In this document: piece after piece, positions 18,637 through 27,490 of the stretch | Position numbering within the stretch: position 1 is the stretch's first letter | How the letters are laid out: every line of letters begins with the position of its first letter | Source: Oscillospiraceae bacterium | Lineage (GTDB): Bacteria > Bacillota > Clostridia > Oscillospirales > Acutalibacteraceae | Length of the DNA: 64,000 bases | NCBI GenBank assembly: GCA_022508805.1 | Contig: JAFLUM010000003.1 | Coordinates: forward strand, 1-64,000 | Direction: 5' to 3' | Made by a program: the position numbers and the translations under genes | Notes under the pieces: model-generated | What the model saw: the letters and a program-made list of their open reading frames with translations, nothing else | Database searches by the model: none | What the model was told of the DNA's origin: nothing

Positions 18637-19304
18637 ATTGATTCCTCCAACGAGTACCCTGCGTTTCTGGACGCTTTAATTTGAATATCGGCATTAAGCG
18701 CCGTCAGCTTTTTGCGAAGATATGAAATATACACCCAAACAACGCTTATCTCCGCATCACTGTCAAAGCCCCAAATGCTTTCCATAAAGCGTTCGGCGGA
18801 AATAATATGATGGGGATTTGCCATTAAAAGCTCCATCATTTGAAATTCTCGGTTTGCCAAACGAAAGCTGCCTGCCGCCGATGATAATTCATAAGTAGCA
18901 CGGTCAAGAGTGATATTACCGAACGTGAGCTTTGAATCAGTCGCCGTACTGCTTCGGGTAATGGCACGAATACTTGCCAATAGCTCTTTGGAATCAAACG
19001 GCTTTGTAAGATAATAGTTAGCTCCGCTGTCAAGACCCAGAACCTTGTCGTCAATTTCCGATTTTGCCGTGAGCATTAAAATAGGTATCATATTTCCTTT
19101 TGCACGGACTTTTTTAAGCACGGTTATTCCGTCCGTTTTAGGCATCATAATATCCAAAACGGCAACGTCATAATTGCCGGATTCAATATATACGAGAGCA
19201 TCCTCGCCGTTATGGACTGCGTCGGCGGAGTAGTTGTTCTTTTCAAAAATCTTTAAAAGTGCTCTTGCAAGAGGACGCTCATCTTCGGCAAGTAAAATTC
19301 TCAT
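18633..19304 (-). CDS. OmpR-family response regulator
   Basis: 223 residues. The receiver domain has AED near residue 7, phospho-acceptor Asp51 in VLDIMMP, a Thr in MLTAKS and a Lys in KPF. The C-terminal winged helix is of the OmpR/PhoB type. The start is the ATG at 19304 with GGAAAGGA upstream; the frame is open further upstream, but homology begins at MRILLAED. It overlaps the kinase gene by 4 bp. Confidence 0.92.
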   Translation of the reverse strand: MRILLAEDERPLARALLKIFEKNNYSADAVHNGEDALVYIESGNYDVAVLDIMMPKTDGITVLKKVRAKGNMIPILMLTAKSEIDDKVLGLDSGANYYLTKPFDSKELLASIRAITRSSTATDSKLTFGNITLDRATYELSSAAGSFRLANREFQMMELLMANPHHIISAERFMESIWGFDSDAEISVVWVYISYLRKKLTALNADIQIKASRNAGYSLEESI

Positions 19305-19465
19305 AACGGGTACATCCTTTCCAATTAATGATTCTACCATAAATTTCTGAATTTATAAATAGCTTATCACCGAAACATTAACTGAAGTTAAAAATAAAAA
19401 TTTCTGATTTTTTAGCCCCAATTAAGTTTTAAGGTTTATATTGCCTTGTGAAAGGGGCGTTGTGC

Positions 19466-20185
19466 TTGGCTTATAAAACAGTTTTTAAGCGCTATGAGCT
19501 GAAATATATGATTACCGAAGAGCAAAAAGCAAAGATTTTGAAGGCTATGAAGCCGTATATGTCCTTGGATCAATACGGACGCACGGTGATTCGAAACATT
19601 TATTTTGATACGGATAATTATCGGCTTATCCGACGGTCCATTGAAAAACCTTCGTATAAAGAAAAACTCCGTATTCGAAGCTATAACCGTGCAAAACCGC
19701 AAAGCACGGTGTTTGTAGAGCTGAAAAAGAAATACGATTCCATAGTTTACAAGCGGCGTATATCGCTGACAGAAAAATCGGCTATGGATTGGGTGCAGGG
19801 TAAGCATTCATTTAAAAACAAAACGCAGATATCAAATGAAATTGATTATTTTATATCTTTTTATAAAAATCTTCATCCGGTCGTTTTTCTTTCATATGAG
19901 CGTGAGGCTTTTTACGCTTTGAACGGTGACAACTTTCGTGTCACCTTTGACGATAATATTCTTTGCCGTCAAACCGATTTATCTTTAAAATCCGATGTAT
20001 GGGGAACCCCAATATTAGATGAAGGCAAAGTTCTTATGGAAATTAAGTGCTCATGCGGTATCCCGCTTTGGATGACAAGGGTTTTATCCGAGGAGCACAT
20101 CTATAAAACGTCATTTTCAAAATACGGAATGGCTTATGAAAAAATGATATATCCAAAATTACAGGAGGCTGAAATTTATGCTTGA
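19466..20185 (+). CDS. VTC-domain (polyphosphate polymerase-like) protein
   Basis: About 239 residues of the VTC catalytic-tunnel fold related to the yeast polyphosphate polymerase subunit Vtc4. Basic and acidic motifs that line the tunnel are present: FKRYELKY at the N-terminus, YKEKLRIRSY, VFVELKKK, YKRRI and VLMEIKCS. AAAGGGG at 19451-19457 fits the TTG at 19466 as start; a GTG at 19448 is the alternative. It overlaps the DUF4956 gene by 8 bp. In bacteria this pair recurs with secreted CotH or beta-helix proteins. Polyphosphate synthesis by such bacterial proteins is inferred, not shown here. Confidence 0.8.
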   Translation: MAYKTVFKRYELKYMITEEQKAKILKAMKPYMSLDQYGRTVIRNIYFDTDNYRLIRRSIEKPSYKEKLRIRSYNRAKPQSTVFVELKKKYDSIVYKRRISLTEKSAMDWVQGKHSFKNKTQISNEIDYFISFYKNLHPVVFLSYEREAFYALNGDNFRVTFDDNILCRQTDLSLKSDVWGTPILDEGKVLMEIKCSCGIPLWMTRVLSEEHIYKTSFSKYGMAYEKMIYPKLQEAEIYA

Positions 20186-20873
20186 TTCATTGTTTAAAGG
20201 ACTTTTTGATTCATCCGCCGCTGCTCATATCAGTATAACGGATTTTCTGCTTTGTATCGGAGCTTCTTTGGCTCTCGGGCTAATTATGGCATTTGCCTAT
20301 ATGTACCGCACACGCTATACAAAGAGCTTTGTCGTCACCTTGGCGGTATTGCCTGCCGTGGTATGCGTAGTTATTATGATGGTGAACGGCAACATAGGAG
20401 CAGGCGTTGCCGTTGCAGGAGCCTTCAGCCTCGTTCGTTTCCGTTCAGCACCGGGAACCGCCAAGGAAATATGCGCGCTGTTTCTCGCAATGGGAGCGGG
20501 ACTGATTGCAGGTATGGGCTACCTGGGGTTTGCCTGTCTGTTTACGGTTATTATGTGCGGCGCGTTTATGCTTTTCAACCGCTTTGATTTCGGCACAAAG
20601 AAAAACGCTGCCAAATATAAAACGCTGAACGTCACTATTCCGGAGAATTTAAACTATTCCGATGTATTTGACGATATTTTCTCCGAATACACCTCGGCTT
20701 ATGAATTAGAGCGTGTAAAGACAACGAATATGGGCAGTATGTTCCGGCTTACTTACAGCATATCTTTATCGGATCCCAAAAAAGAAAAAGAGATGATAGA
20801 TAAAATCCGCTGTAGAAACGGAAATCTTGAAATCTCCGTTTCACAACAGGAAAATTCGACCGCTGAGCTGTAA
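20178..20873 (+). CDS. DUF4956 membrane protein
   Basis: 231 residues with about four helices in the first 140 residues (LGLIMAFAYMY, VVTLAVLPAVVCVVIMMV, LFLAMGAGLIAGMGYLG and a fourth) and the conserved loop AFSLVRFRSAPGTAKE. The C-terminal cytoplasmic domain is about 85 residues long. It is translated by overlap with the VTC gene. The constant pairing with VTC proteins suggests a membrane partner of that enzyme, but its function is unknown. Confidence 0.85.
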   Translation: MLDSLFKGLFDSSAAAHISITDFLLCIGASLALGLIMAFAYMYRTRYTKSFVVTLAVLPAVVCVVIMMVNGNIGAGVAVAGAFSLVRFRSAPGTAKEICALFLAMGAGLIAGMGYLGFACLFTVIMCGAFMLFNRFDFGTKKNAAKYKTLNVTIPENLNYSDVFDDIFSEYTSAYELERVKTTNMGSMFRLTYSISLSDPKKEKEMIDKIRCRNGNLEISVSQQENSTAEL

Positions 20874-20885
20874 GGAGAAATCTTT

Positions 20886-22724
20886 ATGAAAAAACTGAGA
20901 TTGTTATCTATTATTATATCATTACTGTTGCTGTTTTCAGCTTGCGGAAAAATCGGAAGCGAAAATGGCGAACCCGGAAATACGGGTAATTTCGGTGACA
21001 GCAGTAATGCTGAACCCGTAGAAGTGGACTTTTCAAAAACCGATTCTGATATGTTCACCGACCGTGACTTAAGAGCAGATTATGATGAAAAAACAAGTGT
21101 ACTGATAGAGCTTAACGGGGACTCCGTTTCCTGCAATTCAAACGCCGTACAAATATCGGGAACGACAGCAACTATAACAGGCGACGGCACGTATATCCTG
21201 TCTGGAACACTGGATGACGGTATGATAATTATCGATGCAGGGAATAAAGGTAAGCCTCAGCTTGTTTTAAACGGTGTTACCGTAAACAGCAAAACATCTG
21301 CACCGATTTACGTGTTGAATGCTGATAAGGTGTTTCTCACCTTAGCGCCAAACACCGAGAATACACTTACCAACGGCGGCATGTTTACCGCCATTGACGA
21401 AAACAACATTGACGCCGTGATTTTCTCTAAGGATGATTTGACCTTAAACGGCTCTGGCAGTCTTACGGTAAATTCGCCCGCAGGTCACGGAATAGTATCC
21501 AAAGACGACCTTGTTTTTACAGGCGGAACATACACAGTCAATTCCGCATCGCATGGTTTAGACGCCAATGACAGCGTGAGAATCACCAACACCACACTCA
21601 CTGTCGATGCGGGAAAAGACGGAATCCATTCTGAAAATTCCGATGACGAAAGCCTTGGATTTGTCTATATTTCAAGCGGAACGTTTGATATTTCCGCCGA
21701 GGGCGACGGTATCAGCGCCAAGGCGTATATGCAAATCGAGAACGGAAGCTTTAATATTGTATCCGGCGGCGGAAGCGTCAATGCCTCAAAACAGACTTCG
21801 GATTCTTGGGGGGGATTTATGGGCGGCAATCGAGGACCTTCCTTTAACTCTTCTTCCGACTCTGACGACAGCGGTACAAGTATCAAAGGAATCAAATCCA
21901 ACGGAGATATGCTTATAAGTAACGGAAAATTCATAATTGATTCCGCGGACGACTCCGTACATTCCAACGCATCTATCGTCGTCAACGGCGGAATCTTTGA
22001 AATCGCAAGCGGCGATGACGGCTTCCACGCTGACGAAGCGCTGACAGTTACCGCAGGAACCATAAATATTACGGAAAGCTACGAGGGGCTTGAAGCACTC
22101 AATCTTACTATCACAGGCGGCAATATTAAGCTGATTGCAGCGGATGACGGACTGAACGCCGCAGGCGGTACGGATTTCAGCGGCTTTGGCGGATTTCGCG
22201 GTAACGATCATTTTGGCGGACCCGGAGGCGCTCCCGGCGGTAGAGGACCCGGTGGGCAAGGAGGTCCTGGCGGAGGTATGGGAGAAAGTTCTTCTTCCAA
22301 CGGAACTATTGTCATTTCCGGCGGAACAATATATATAAAAGCCTCTGGCGACGGAATTGATGCAAACGGAATTTTAGAGATATCCGGGGGACACATAACC
22401 GTTTGCGGACCGACACAGGGAGACACCGCCACTTTGGATTATGACATTAGCGGCGTTATTACAGGCGGCACATTCATAGGAACAGGAGCATCAGGTATGG
22501 CGCAAACCTTCAGCGACTCCGAACAGGGCGTTGTAGCAGTGAATGTGGGAAATCAATCGTCGGGAACGAAAATTGTATTAAAGGATAAATCGGGCAATAC
22601 GATTATCTCATATGAACCTGAGCTTCCCTTTGCAGTAGTTATTTTGAGTACACCCGAATTGATTAAAGGTGAAACATATGAGATCACTGTAGGTACTCTG
22701 TCAGGGGAATTTGAGGCGAGTTAA
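20886..22724 (+). CDS. Lipoprotein with Cthe_2159-type beta-helix (carbohydrate-binding) domain
   Basis: A 612-residue exported lipoprotein. The signal peptide ends in FSAC with the lipidated Cys at 20. The mature part is a long series of Asn/Gly/Asp-rich beta-helix turns (repeats such as ISSGTFDISAEGDGISAK), like the clostridial Cthe_2159 proteins that bind calcium and acidic or cellulosic polysaccharides. A low-complexity Gly/Pro segment (GGPGGAPGGRGPGG, about residue 445) interrupts the helix. It is the third gene of the VTC-DUF4956 operon, 12 bp after DUF4956, and acts outside the cell. Confidence 0.82.
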   Translation: MKKLRLLSIIISLLLLFSACGKIGSENGEPGNTGNFGDSSNAEPVEVDFSKTDSDMFTDRDLRADYDEKTSVLIELNGDSVSCNSNAVQISGTTATITGDGTYILSGTLDDGMIIIDAGNKGKPQLVLNGVTVNSKTSAPIYVLNADKVFLTLAPNTENTLTNGGMFTAIDENNIDAVIFSKDDLTLNGSGSLTVNSPAGHGIVSKDDLVFTGGTYTVNSASHGLDANDSVRITNTTLTVDAGKDGIHSENSDDESLGFVYISSGTFDISAEGDGISAKAYMQIENGSFNIVSGGGSVNASKQTSDSWGGFMGGNRGPSFNSSSDSDDSGTSIKGIKSNGDMLISNGKFIIDSADDSVHSNASIVVNGGIFEIASGDDGFHADEALTVTAGTINITESYEGLEALNLTITGGNIKLIAADDGLNAAGGTDFSGFGGFRGNDHFGGPGGAPGGRGPGGQGGPGGGMGESSSSNGTIVISGGTIYIKASGDGIDANGILEISGGHITVCGPTQGDTATLDYDISGVITGGTFIGTGASGMAQTFSDSEQGVVAVNVGNQSSGTKIVLKDKSGNTIISYEPELPFAVVILSTPELIKGETYEITVGTLSGEFEAS

Positions 22725-22743
22725 TTTTACTGATTTAGACAAG

Positions 22744-22775
22744 GACCTCTTATGGCAAAAGCGCCATAAGAGGTC
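22744..22775 (+). terminator. Terminator-like hairpin
   Basis: GACCTCTTATGGC (22744-22756) and GCCATAAGAGGTC (22763-22775), a perfect 13-bp stem. The T-run is weak on both sides. It lies between convergent genes. Confidence 0.6.
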
Positions 22776-22806
22776 TCTTCTGGTTTATAAATTTTTTCGG
22801 TATTCT

Positions 22807-23412
22807 TTACGCCGTATATTCTCTTACTCTCAGCGGTATACCCAATTTTTCACAAAGCTTTTTGCAGTCCTCGATATCTTCTTCGCTTATAACGTCCACG
22901 ACTGACATTTTCACCTGAGCACCGTATTCTTTACATTCGATTGCAAATTTTATAAGAGCGTCAAAGGATTTTTCGCCGTATGCGGGCTGGGAAATATCAT
23001 TGTATTTTTCGGCTGTGGGAGCGTTAAGGCTTATTGACAAAACGTCAACCATCTCGCATATCTCCTTCGCCGTAGAGCGTTTATTGATAAGGTCTGAAAG
23101 ACCGTTGGTGTTAAGACGTATGTAAAACCCGTTTTCCTTTAAATATTTGCACGCTTTGATAAGCACATCATAATTGCAGGTGGGCTCGCCGTAGCCGCAA
23201 AAAATAACGCTTTTTCCGTAGGGCGTAAAATCGAACGCCTCAACAGCCGCTTTTATCTCCTCAAAATCGGGATTATGCTTGTCAAACCACAGTGTTTTTG
23301 CCTCGCCAACGGCATCGCCGTTGTTGCGTATGCAGAATTTGCACCTGCACGGGCACGCATTGGTAATGTTGAGATATACTTGATTTTCATATGTGTAAAC
23401 AATATCTGCCAT
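22807..23412 (-). CDS. TatD-associated-type radical SAM protein
   Basis: 201 residues. The N-terminal YLNITNACPCRCKFCIRN contains the radical SAM C-x3-C-x2-C motif, followed by CGYGEPTCN (GGE-like) and RLNTNG. The length and sequence match small radical SAM proteins that accompany TatD nucleases in Clostridia. There is no tatD here. Its ATG overlaps the stop of the ECF gene by one base (TAATG), and the Shine-Dalgarno sequence lies within the ECF gene. The reaction is unknown. Confidence 0.75.
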   Translation of the reverse strand: MADIVYTYENQVYLNITNACPCRCKFCIRNNGDAVGEAKTLWFDKHNPDFEEIKAAVEAFDFTPYGKSVIFCGYGEPTCNYDVLIKACKYLKENGFYIRLNTNGLSDLINKRSTAKEICEMVDVLSISLNAPTAEKYNDISQPAYGEKSFDALIKFAIECKEYGAQVKMSVVDVISEEDIEDCKKLCEKLGIPLRVREYTA

Positions 23413-23978
23413 TAATGTACTCCTTTTAAATATCTTTTAAATCCTGCTTTGTCAAGAGACGCCGCAAGGATCATAAATATCAAAATGCTTCCCACTGACT
23501 GAGCAAGACTGCCGGGGAGAGAATCTATCGCCGCCGCAGACAGCAACGCTCCCGCAGAGCCGGCTGTTTGGGAGTATCCGCCTATGCCGAACGCCATTAT
23601 GATCACGGTGGAAATATAGTATCCTACCGTGGATATCACAACTGAAAGCACCGACATCCATCCGCTGCGTTTGGTGAGAATACGGTCAGCTTTGCTTGTC
23701 ATCGGAAGGGATATAAGAGCCTTGATGATGACCGTAAAGGGTGCCCAGTACCCGAACCCCGACAGTATATCCGCCAGTCCTCCGCCTATTGATCCGGCGA
23801 GGGCGCCGAAGGGGAAGGGCAGAACACACGCCGCAATGTATATTACCGCATCGCCGAAATGCATATACTGTCCCATGCCCACGGGAATGTGGAAAAAAGC
23901 GGTGGGTAGAAATACGAGTGCGGCAAACACAGCGCACAGAGCAATATTTTTAACAAGGCTTTTTTTCACACGATTCAC
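23412..23978 (-). CDS. ECF transporter S component, likely vitamin B6-related
   Basis: A 188-residue membrane protein with about six helices. The N-terminal ALCAVFAALVFLPTAFF and the MGQYMHFGDAVIYIAA segment are typical of ECF S components, which bind a vitamin and share the EcfA/A'/T energy module encoded elsewhere. The neighbouring pyridoxal kinase gene upstream and the divergent PdxR-type regulator make pyridoxine or a related vitamer the likely substrate. This is inference from context only. Confidence 0.75.
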   Translation of the reverse strand: MNRVKKSLVKNIALCAVFAALVFLPTAFFHIPVGMGQYMHFGDAVIYIAACVLPFPFGALAGSIGGGLADILSGFGYWAPFTVIIKALISLPMTSKADRILTKRSGWMSVLSVVISTVGYYISTVIIMAFGIGGYSQTAGSAGALLSAAAIDSLPGSLAQSVGSILIFMILAASLDKAGFKRYLKGVH

Positions 23979-23988
23979 CTCAAGGTTG

Positions 23989-24825
23989 TCACAGAATTTT
24001 AAGAAATTTCTGAAAATCTATGCCGTCGTTGCGATCGTATGGATGAGCGACGGTGCTTTCAATGGATTTTGATATAAAATCCATTGCCTTTATAACTGCC
24101 GACAGGGGATCAACTCCCGACAGCGCCGCAGAGATGATAACGCTTGCAAACAGATCGCCTGTGCCGGAAAAGCTGCCGCCGATTTTGGGTGCGGTAACGG
24201 TGTTAAAGCCGCCGTCCCACAGCACGCATGAGGCTAAATATTCCTTTTCGCCGCGTGTTATCGGAACACCGGTGGTTATCACTGTTTTAAGCTTTTTGCC
24301 GGTCAGTGAGCTTGACAACTCATGTATTGCCTTGAGTAGCTCTTGCGTATCCATTTTTCGCAGAGCCGTATAATCACCGCCGGAAAGTATGCAAAGCTCC
24401 GTAAGATTGGGCGTTATTATATCCGCCTTTTTTACAAGGGAGCAAATTTTCTCGCACATCGCTTTGTCATACGACGCATACAAGCTGCCGCCGTCACCTG
24501 CTACAGGGTCGACAAGAGTCAGCGTGTTGCTCGCTGAAAACCCGTCTATAAAATCCAAAATAAAACCGATTTGCCTTTCGTTAGCGATAAATCCGGTAAA
24601 AATTCCGTCAAAGGAGGTTGTAAGCTTTTTCCATTCCTTTTTAAAAGACTCCATATTATCCGTAAAATCGTCGCAAAAGAATGAATCATATCCTGTTTGG
24701 TTAGAGAGCACCGCCGTAGGCAGGGGACAAGCCTCGTGACCCATTGCGGAGATAACGGGAAGGGCGGCGGTCAGCGAGCATCGGCCGAAGCCGGAAAGGT
24801 CGTTTATAACTGCTATTTTTTTCAT
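23989..24825 (-). CDS. pdxY: Pyridoxal/pyridoxamine kinase
   Basis: 278 residues of the ribokinase-like fold. It starts MKKIAVINDLSGFGRCSLTA, has PTAVLSNQTGYD in the substrate site, DPVAGDGGSLY and the catalytic loop GTGDLFAS (Asp as base). It phosphorylates vitamin B6 vitamers to PLP or PMP. The start is the ATG at 24825, with the Shine-Dalgarno-like GGTGGTGAG just upstream; in-frame GTG codons at 24837 and 24834 are less likely. It is the first gene of a pdxY-ECF-radical SAM operon that is divergent from pdxR. Confidence 0.9.
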   Translation of the reverse strand: MKKIAVINDLSGFGRCSLTAALPVISAMGHEACPLPTAVLSNQTGYDSFFCDDFTDNMESFKKEWKKLTTSFDGIFTGFIANERQIGFILDFIDGFSASNTLTLVDPVAGDGGSLYASYDKAMCEKICSLVKKADIITPNLTELCILSGGDYTALRKMDTQELLKAIHELSSSLTGKKLKTVITTGVPITRGEKEYLASCVLWDGGFNTVTAPKIGGSFSGTGDLFASVIISAALSGVDPLSAVIKAMDFISKSIESTVAHPYDRNDGIDFQKFLKIL

Positions 24826-24848
24826 GCCGCTCACCACCGAAAAACTAT

Positions 24849-24876
24849 TGAAAAATCATTTTACTTGCAATATAAT
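24849..24876 (+). promoter_or_regulatory. pdxR promoter
   Basis: TTGAAA at 24849-24854, spacer 16, TATAAT at 24871-24876. A possible divergent promoter for pdxY (TTTAAA and TATATT on the minus strand) overlaps it, which fits joint control by PdxR. Confidence 0.5.
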
Positions 24877-24934
24877 ATACCTACAGTGTCGTTTAAAAAA
24901 TATACAAAAACAATAATTTTTAAAGGGACAGTTT

Positions 24935-26236
24935 ATGGCGGAATACAGAAAATTGTATATGCAATTATACGATTATTATAAAAATTTAATAGAAAACGGA
25001 CTCTTGGCAGAGGGCTCACGACTGCCGTCCATTCGTAGATGTGCCGATGAACGGGGCGTCAGCCGAACCACAGTGGAGCAGGCATATATGTGCCTTTGCG
25101 ACGACGGATATATCCTGCCGAAAAGCCAAAGCGGTTATTACGTATCAAAAAGAGGTAAACAGATAAAAAAATATGAGCTGTCGCAAAAAAAAGACGGCAA
25201 TGAGAGTGAAATTCTTTACGATTTTGCATCGTCGGGCGTGGACTCCGAAAGCTTTGACCTTAATATTTGGCAACGGTATGTGAAAAGTGCTTTGCGGCAG
25301 ACAGAACGGCTGCTTTTTTACGGTGAGCCCCAGGGCGAGGCAGATTTAAGAAACGAAATAGCAAAATACGTTCGTGAAACGCGAAACTGTGTTTGTGACG
25401 GCGACAGTATTGTCATCGGTGCGGGCGTTCAAACCTTACTTAATATTCTCTGTCCGCTTATCGGCAAAAAGACAGTGTCCTTTGACGATCTTTCATACAA
25501 ACAGGGAACTGCGGTTTTCCGCGACCACGGATTTAAAGTCATTTCCGATAGGGAAAAAGGGGAGGTGCTCTACGTCTCACCGTCATATGCCACCAAATGG
25601 GGGGACACAATGAGCGTTTCGGAGCGTTTTTCCCTTACGGAATATGCCCGTGAAAAGGGCAAGCTGATAATCGAGGACGACTACGGCAGCGAATTTCGCT
25701 ATTTCAACCGTCCCACACCGTCCTTGCAGGGACTTGATGGCGGCGAAAACACTGTGTATCTCGGCACTTTCTCAAAATTATTGCTTCCGTCGATCCGTAT
25801 AAGCTTTATGATACTTTCGCCGCACATTTTGACGGAATACAAAAAACACGGCGAGGTGTATAATCAAACCGTCTCAAAGTCAGAGCAGATCGCCCTTTGC
25901 AGCTACATACGCGACGGACATCTCGCCTCACAGATACGCAAATCACGAAAGCTGTACATTCAAAAATCGGCTCAACTTGCCGATATGTTAACTGAAAATT
26001 TGGGCGAACGAATAAAAATAATTAAAAACAATTCGCCCCTTTATGTTAGGTGCAGCTTTTCGGGAATATCGACTGAAGAATTTTGCAAAAGGGCGAAAAA
26101 AGTCGGGATTTCTGTTATACCAGCAGCGTTCAGTGAAAACAGTGCCGAAATAGCGTTTTCTGTGTCGTCTGTGGGGTCCGAAAAGCTCTCTGGAGCCGTA
26201 AAAATGCTGAAAAAGTCCGTCATAAATGGTGAATAA
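24935..26236 (+). CDS. pdxR: PdxR/MocR-type transcriptional regulator
   Basis: 433 residues. The N-terminal GntR winged helix (SRLPSIRRCADERGVSRTTV, about residues 28-47) is fused to an aminotransferase-like domain with the PLP-binding Lys281 in GTFSKLLLP. MocR-type regulators sense PLP and control B6 synthesis or salvage genes. The divergent pdxY operon is the likely target, hence the symbol. AAAGGGA precedes the ATG. Confidence 0.87.
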   Translation: MAEYRKLYMQLYDYYKNLIENGLLAEGSRLPSIRRCADERGVSRTTVEQAYMCLCDDGYILPKSQSGYYVSKRGKQIKKYELSQKKDGNESEILYDFASSGVDSESFDLNIWQRYVKSALRQTERLLFYGEPQGEADLRNEIAKYVRETRNCVCDGDSIVIGAGVQTLLNILCPLIGKKTVSFDDLSYKQGTAVFRDHGFKVISDREKGEVLYVSPSYATKWGDTMSVSERFSLTEYAREKGKLIIEDDYGSEFRYFNRPTPSLQGLDGGENTVYLGTFSKLLLPSIRISFMILSPHILTEYKKHGEVYNQTVSKSEQIALCSYIRDGHLASQIRKSRKLYIQKSAQLADMLTENLGERIKIIKNNSPLYVRCSFSGISTEEFCKRAKKVGISVIPAAFSENSAEIAFSVSSVGSEKLSGAVKMLKKSVINGE

Positions 26237-26310
26237 GTACAAAAAAATTTCCTTTATATGTGCCAAATGACAGTATTACTAATAATTGTCGAATTATTTT
26301 GAAAAATAAA

Positions 26311-26339
26311 TAGACTTTTTTCACCCTTTCTGTTATAAT
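26311..26339 (+). promoter_or_regulatory. Hydrogenase operon promoter
   Basis: TAGACT at 26311-26316, spacer 17, TATAAT at 26334-26339. No Rex-type palindrome is visible in 26237-26443. Confidence 0.6.
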
Positions 26340-26396
26340 CATTGTGTATGCTGAAGCGATATTTTTTGCTTGGTATAAAAATATAATTTATATATA

Positions 26397-26416
26397 AGAT
26401 AGACTCATATCTATCT
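26397..26416 (+). repeat. Dyad in the hydrogenase leader
   Basis: AGATAGA-CTCATA-TCTATCT, 7-bp arms, lies between the promoter and the AAGGAGG Shine-Dalgarno sequence of the first gene. It could be an operator or an RNA hairpin. Confidence 0.45.
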
Positions 26417-26443
26417 CATATTTAAAAAGGAGGAAACCTATAA

Positions 26444-26941
26444 ATGCTCAAGAAAATCAGTTCCATTCCGTTTAAAGGAACGGCAGAGCAGGAGGCACAG
26501 CTTAAGGCTGTTATCGAAGCCAATAAGGACGATAAAAGTATGTTGATGCACGTTATGCAACAGGCGCAGGCAATATATGATTATCTTCCCTATGAGGTTC
26601 AGGTAATGATCGCGGAGGGTATGGACGTCCCGCTTGAAAAGGTCTATGGCGTATCAACCTTCTATGCACAGTTCGCTCTTTCTCCCAAGGGTGAGTACAA
26701 CATCTCCGTATGCCTTGGAACAGCTTGCTACGTTAAGGGTGCTCAGGAGCTTCTTGATAAGCTTTCAGAGCAGCTGGGCATCGGTCCCGACGAGTGCACG
26801 AACGACGGAAAATTCTCGCTTGAGGCTTGCCGCTGCATCGGAGCCTGCGGACTTGCTCCCGTTCTCACCGTTAACGATGAGGTTTACGGCAAGCTTACGG
26901 GTAACGATATCCCCGGCATTCTTGCAAAGTATATGGCATAA
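26444..26941 (+). CDS. hndA: NuoE-like [2Fe-2S] subunit of bifurcating hydrogenase (HndA type)
   Basis: 165 residues: a helical N-terminal part (residues 1-75), then a thioredoxin-like [2Fe-2S] domain with Cys ligands in CLGTACY and CRCIGACG. It is the small electron-entry subunit that partners the NuoF-like HndC. AAGGAGG precedes the ATG. It is the first gene of the hydrogenase operon, and its stop overlaps the HATPase start by one base. Confidence 0.92.
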   Translation: MLKKISSIPFKGTAEQEAQLKAVIEANKDDKSMLMHVMQQAQAIYDYLPYEVQVMIAEGMDVPLEKVYGVSTFYAQFALSPKGEYNISVCLGTACYVKGAQELLDKLSEQLGIGPDECTNDGKFSLEACRCIGACGLAPVLTVNDEVYGKLTGNDIPGILAKYMA

Positions 26942-27489
26942 TGAGAGAGCTTTCTCTTAACATTTTAGATGTTGCTCAAAATTCAATAACGGCGGGCGCT
27001 TCGCTCATCACTGTTGAGGTAAATGAAAATACAGTCGACAATTCATTGACGATAGGCATTTACGACAACGGCAGCGGTATGAGTAAGGAGCAGGTCGAAA
27101 GCGTCATTGACCCGTTTTTCACAACGCGTACCACACGCAAGGTGGGAATGGGAATACCGCTTTTTAAAATGGCTGCCGAGATGACCGGCGGGGGACTGGA
27201 AATTAAATCAGAGCTTTCGGTTGGGACAGAGGTAAAAGCCGTTTTTAAGACCGACAGCGTGGATTTTACTCCGCTGGGCGATATAGCTTCCACTGTTGTG
27301 GCGCTTATTTCTATGAACACCGACCGCGATTTTATTTATCGCCGATCGGTGGACGGCAGGGAATTTGTGCTTGATACGAGAGAGCTTAAAACGATTTTGG
27401 GTGACGTTCCCTTAGATACTTACGAAATATCTGAGTGGATCAAGGATTATATCACGGAAAATACTAACGAATTATACGGAGGTGCCTAA
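26941..27489 (+). CDS. Lone HATPase (GHKL) protein in hydrogenase operon
   Basis: 182 residues: a GHKL ATPase domain with N-box DVAQNS, G1 DNGSGM and GMGIPLF, without a HisKA dimerisation domain or any membrane segment. A tail of about 60 residues contains FIYRRSVDGREFVLDT. It resembles anti-sigma or serine-kinase ATPases more than full sensor kinases. It lies between hndA and hndB with overlaps on both sides, so it is part of the operon. Its role there is unknown; regulation of assembly or activity is a guess. Confidence 0.8.
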   Translation: MRELSLNILDVAQNSITAGASLITVEVNENTVDNSLTIGIYDNGSGMSKEQVESVIDPFFTTRTTRKVGMGIPLFKMAAEMTGGGLEIKSELSVGTEVKAVFKTDSVDFTPLGDIASTVVALISMNTDRDFIYRRSVDGREFVLDTRELKTILGDVPLDTYEISEWIKDYITENTNELYGGA

Positions 27490-27490
27490 T

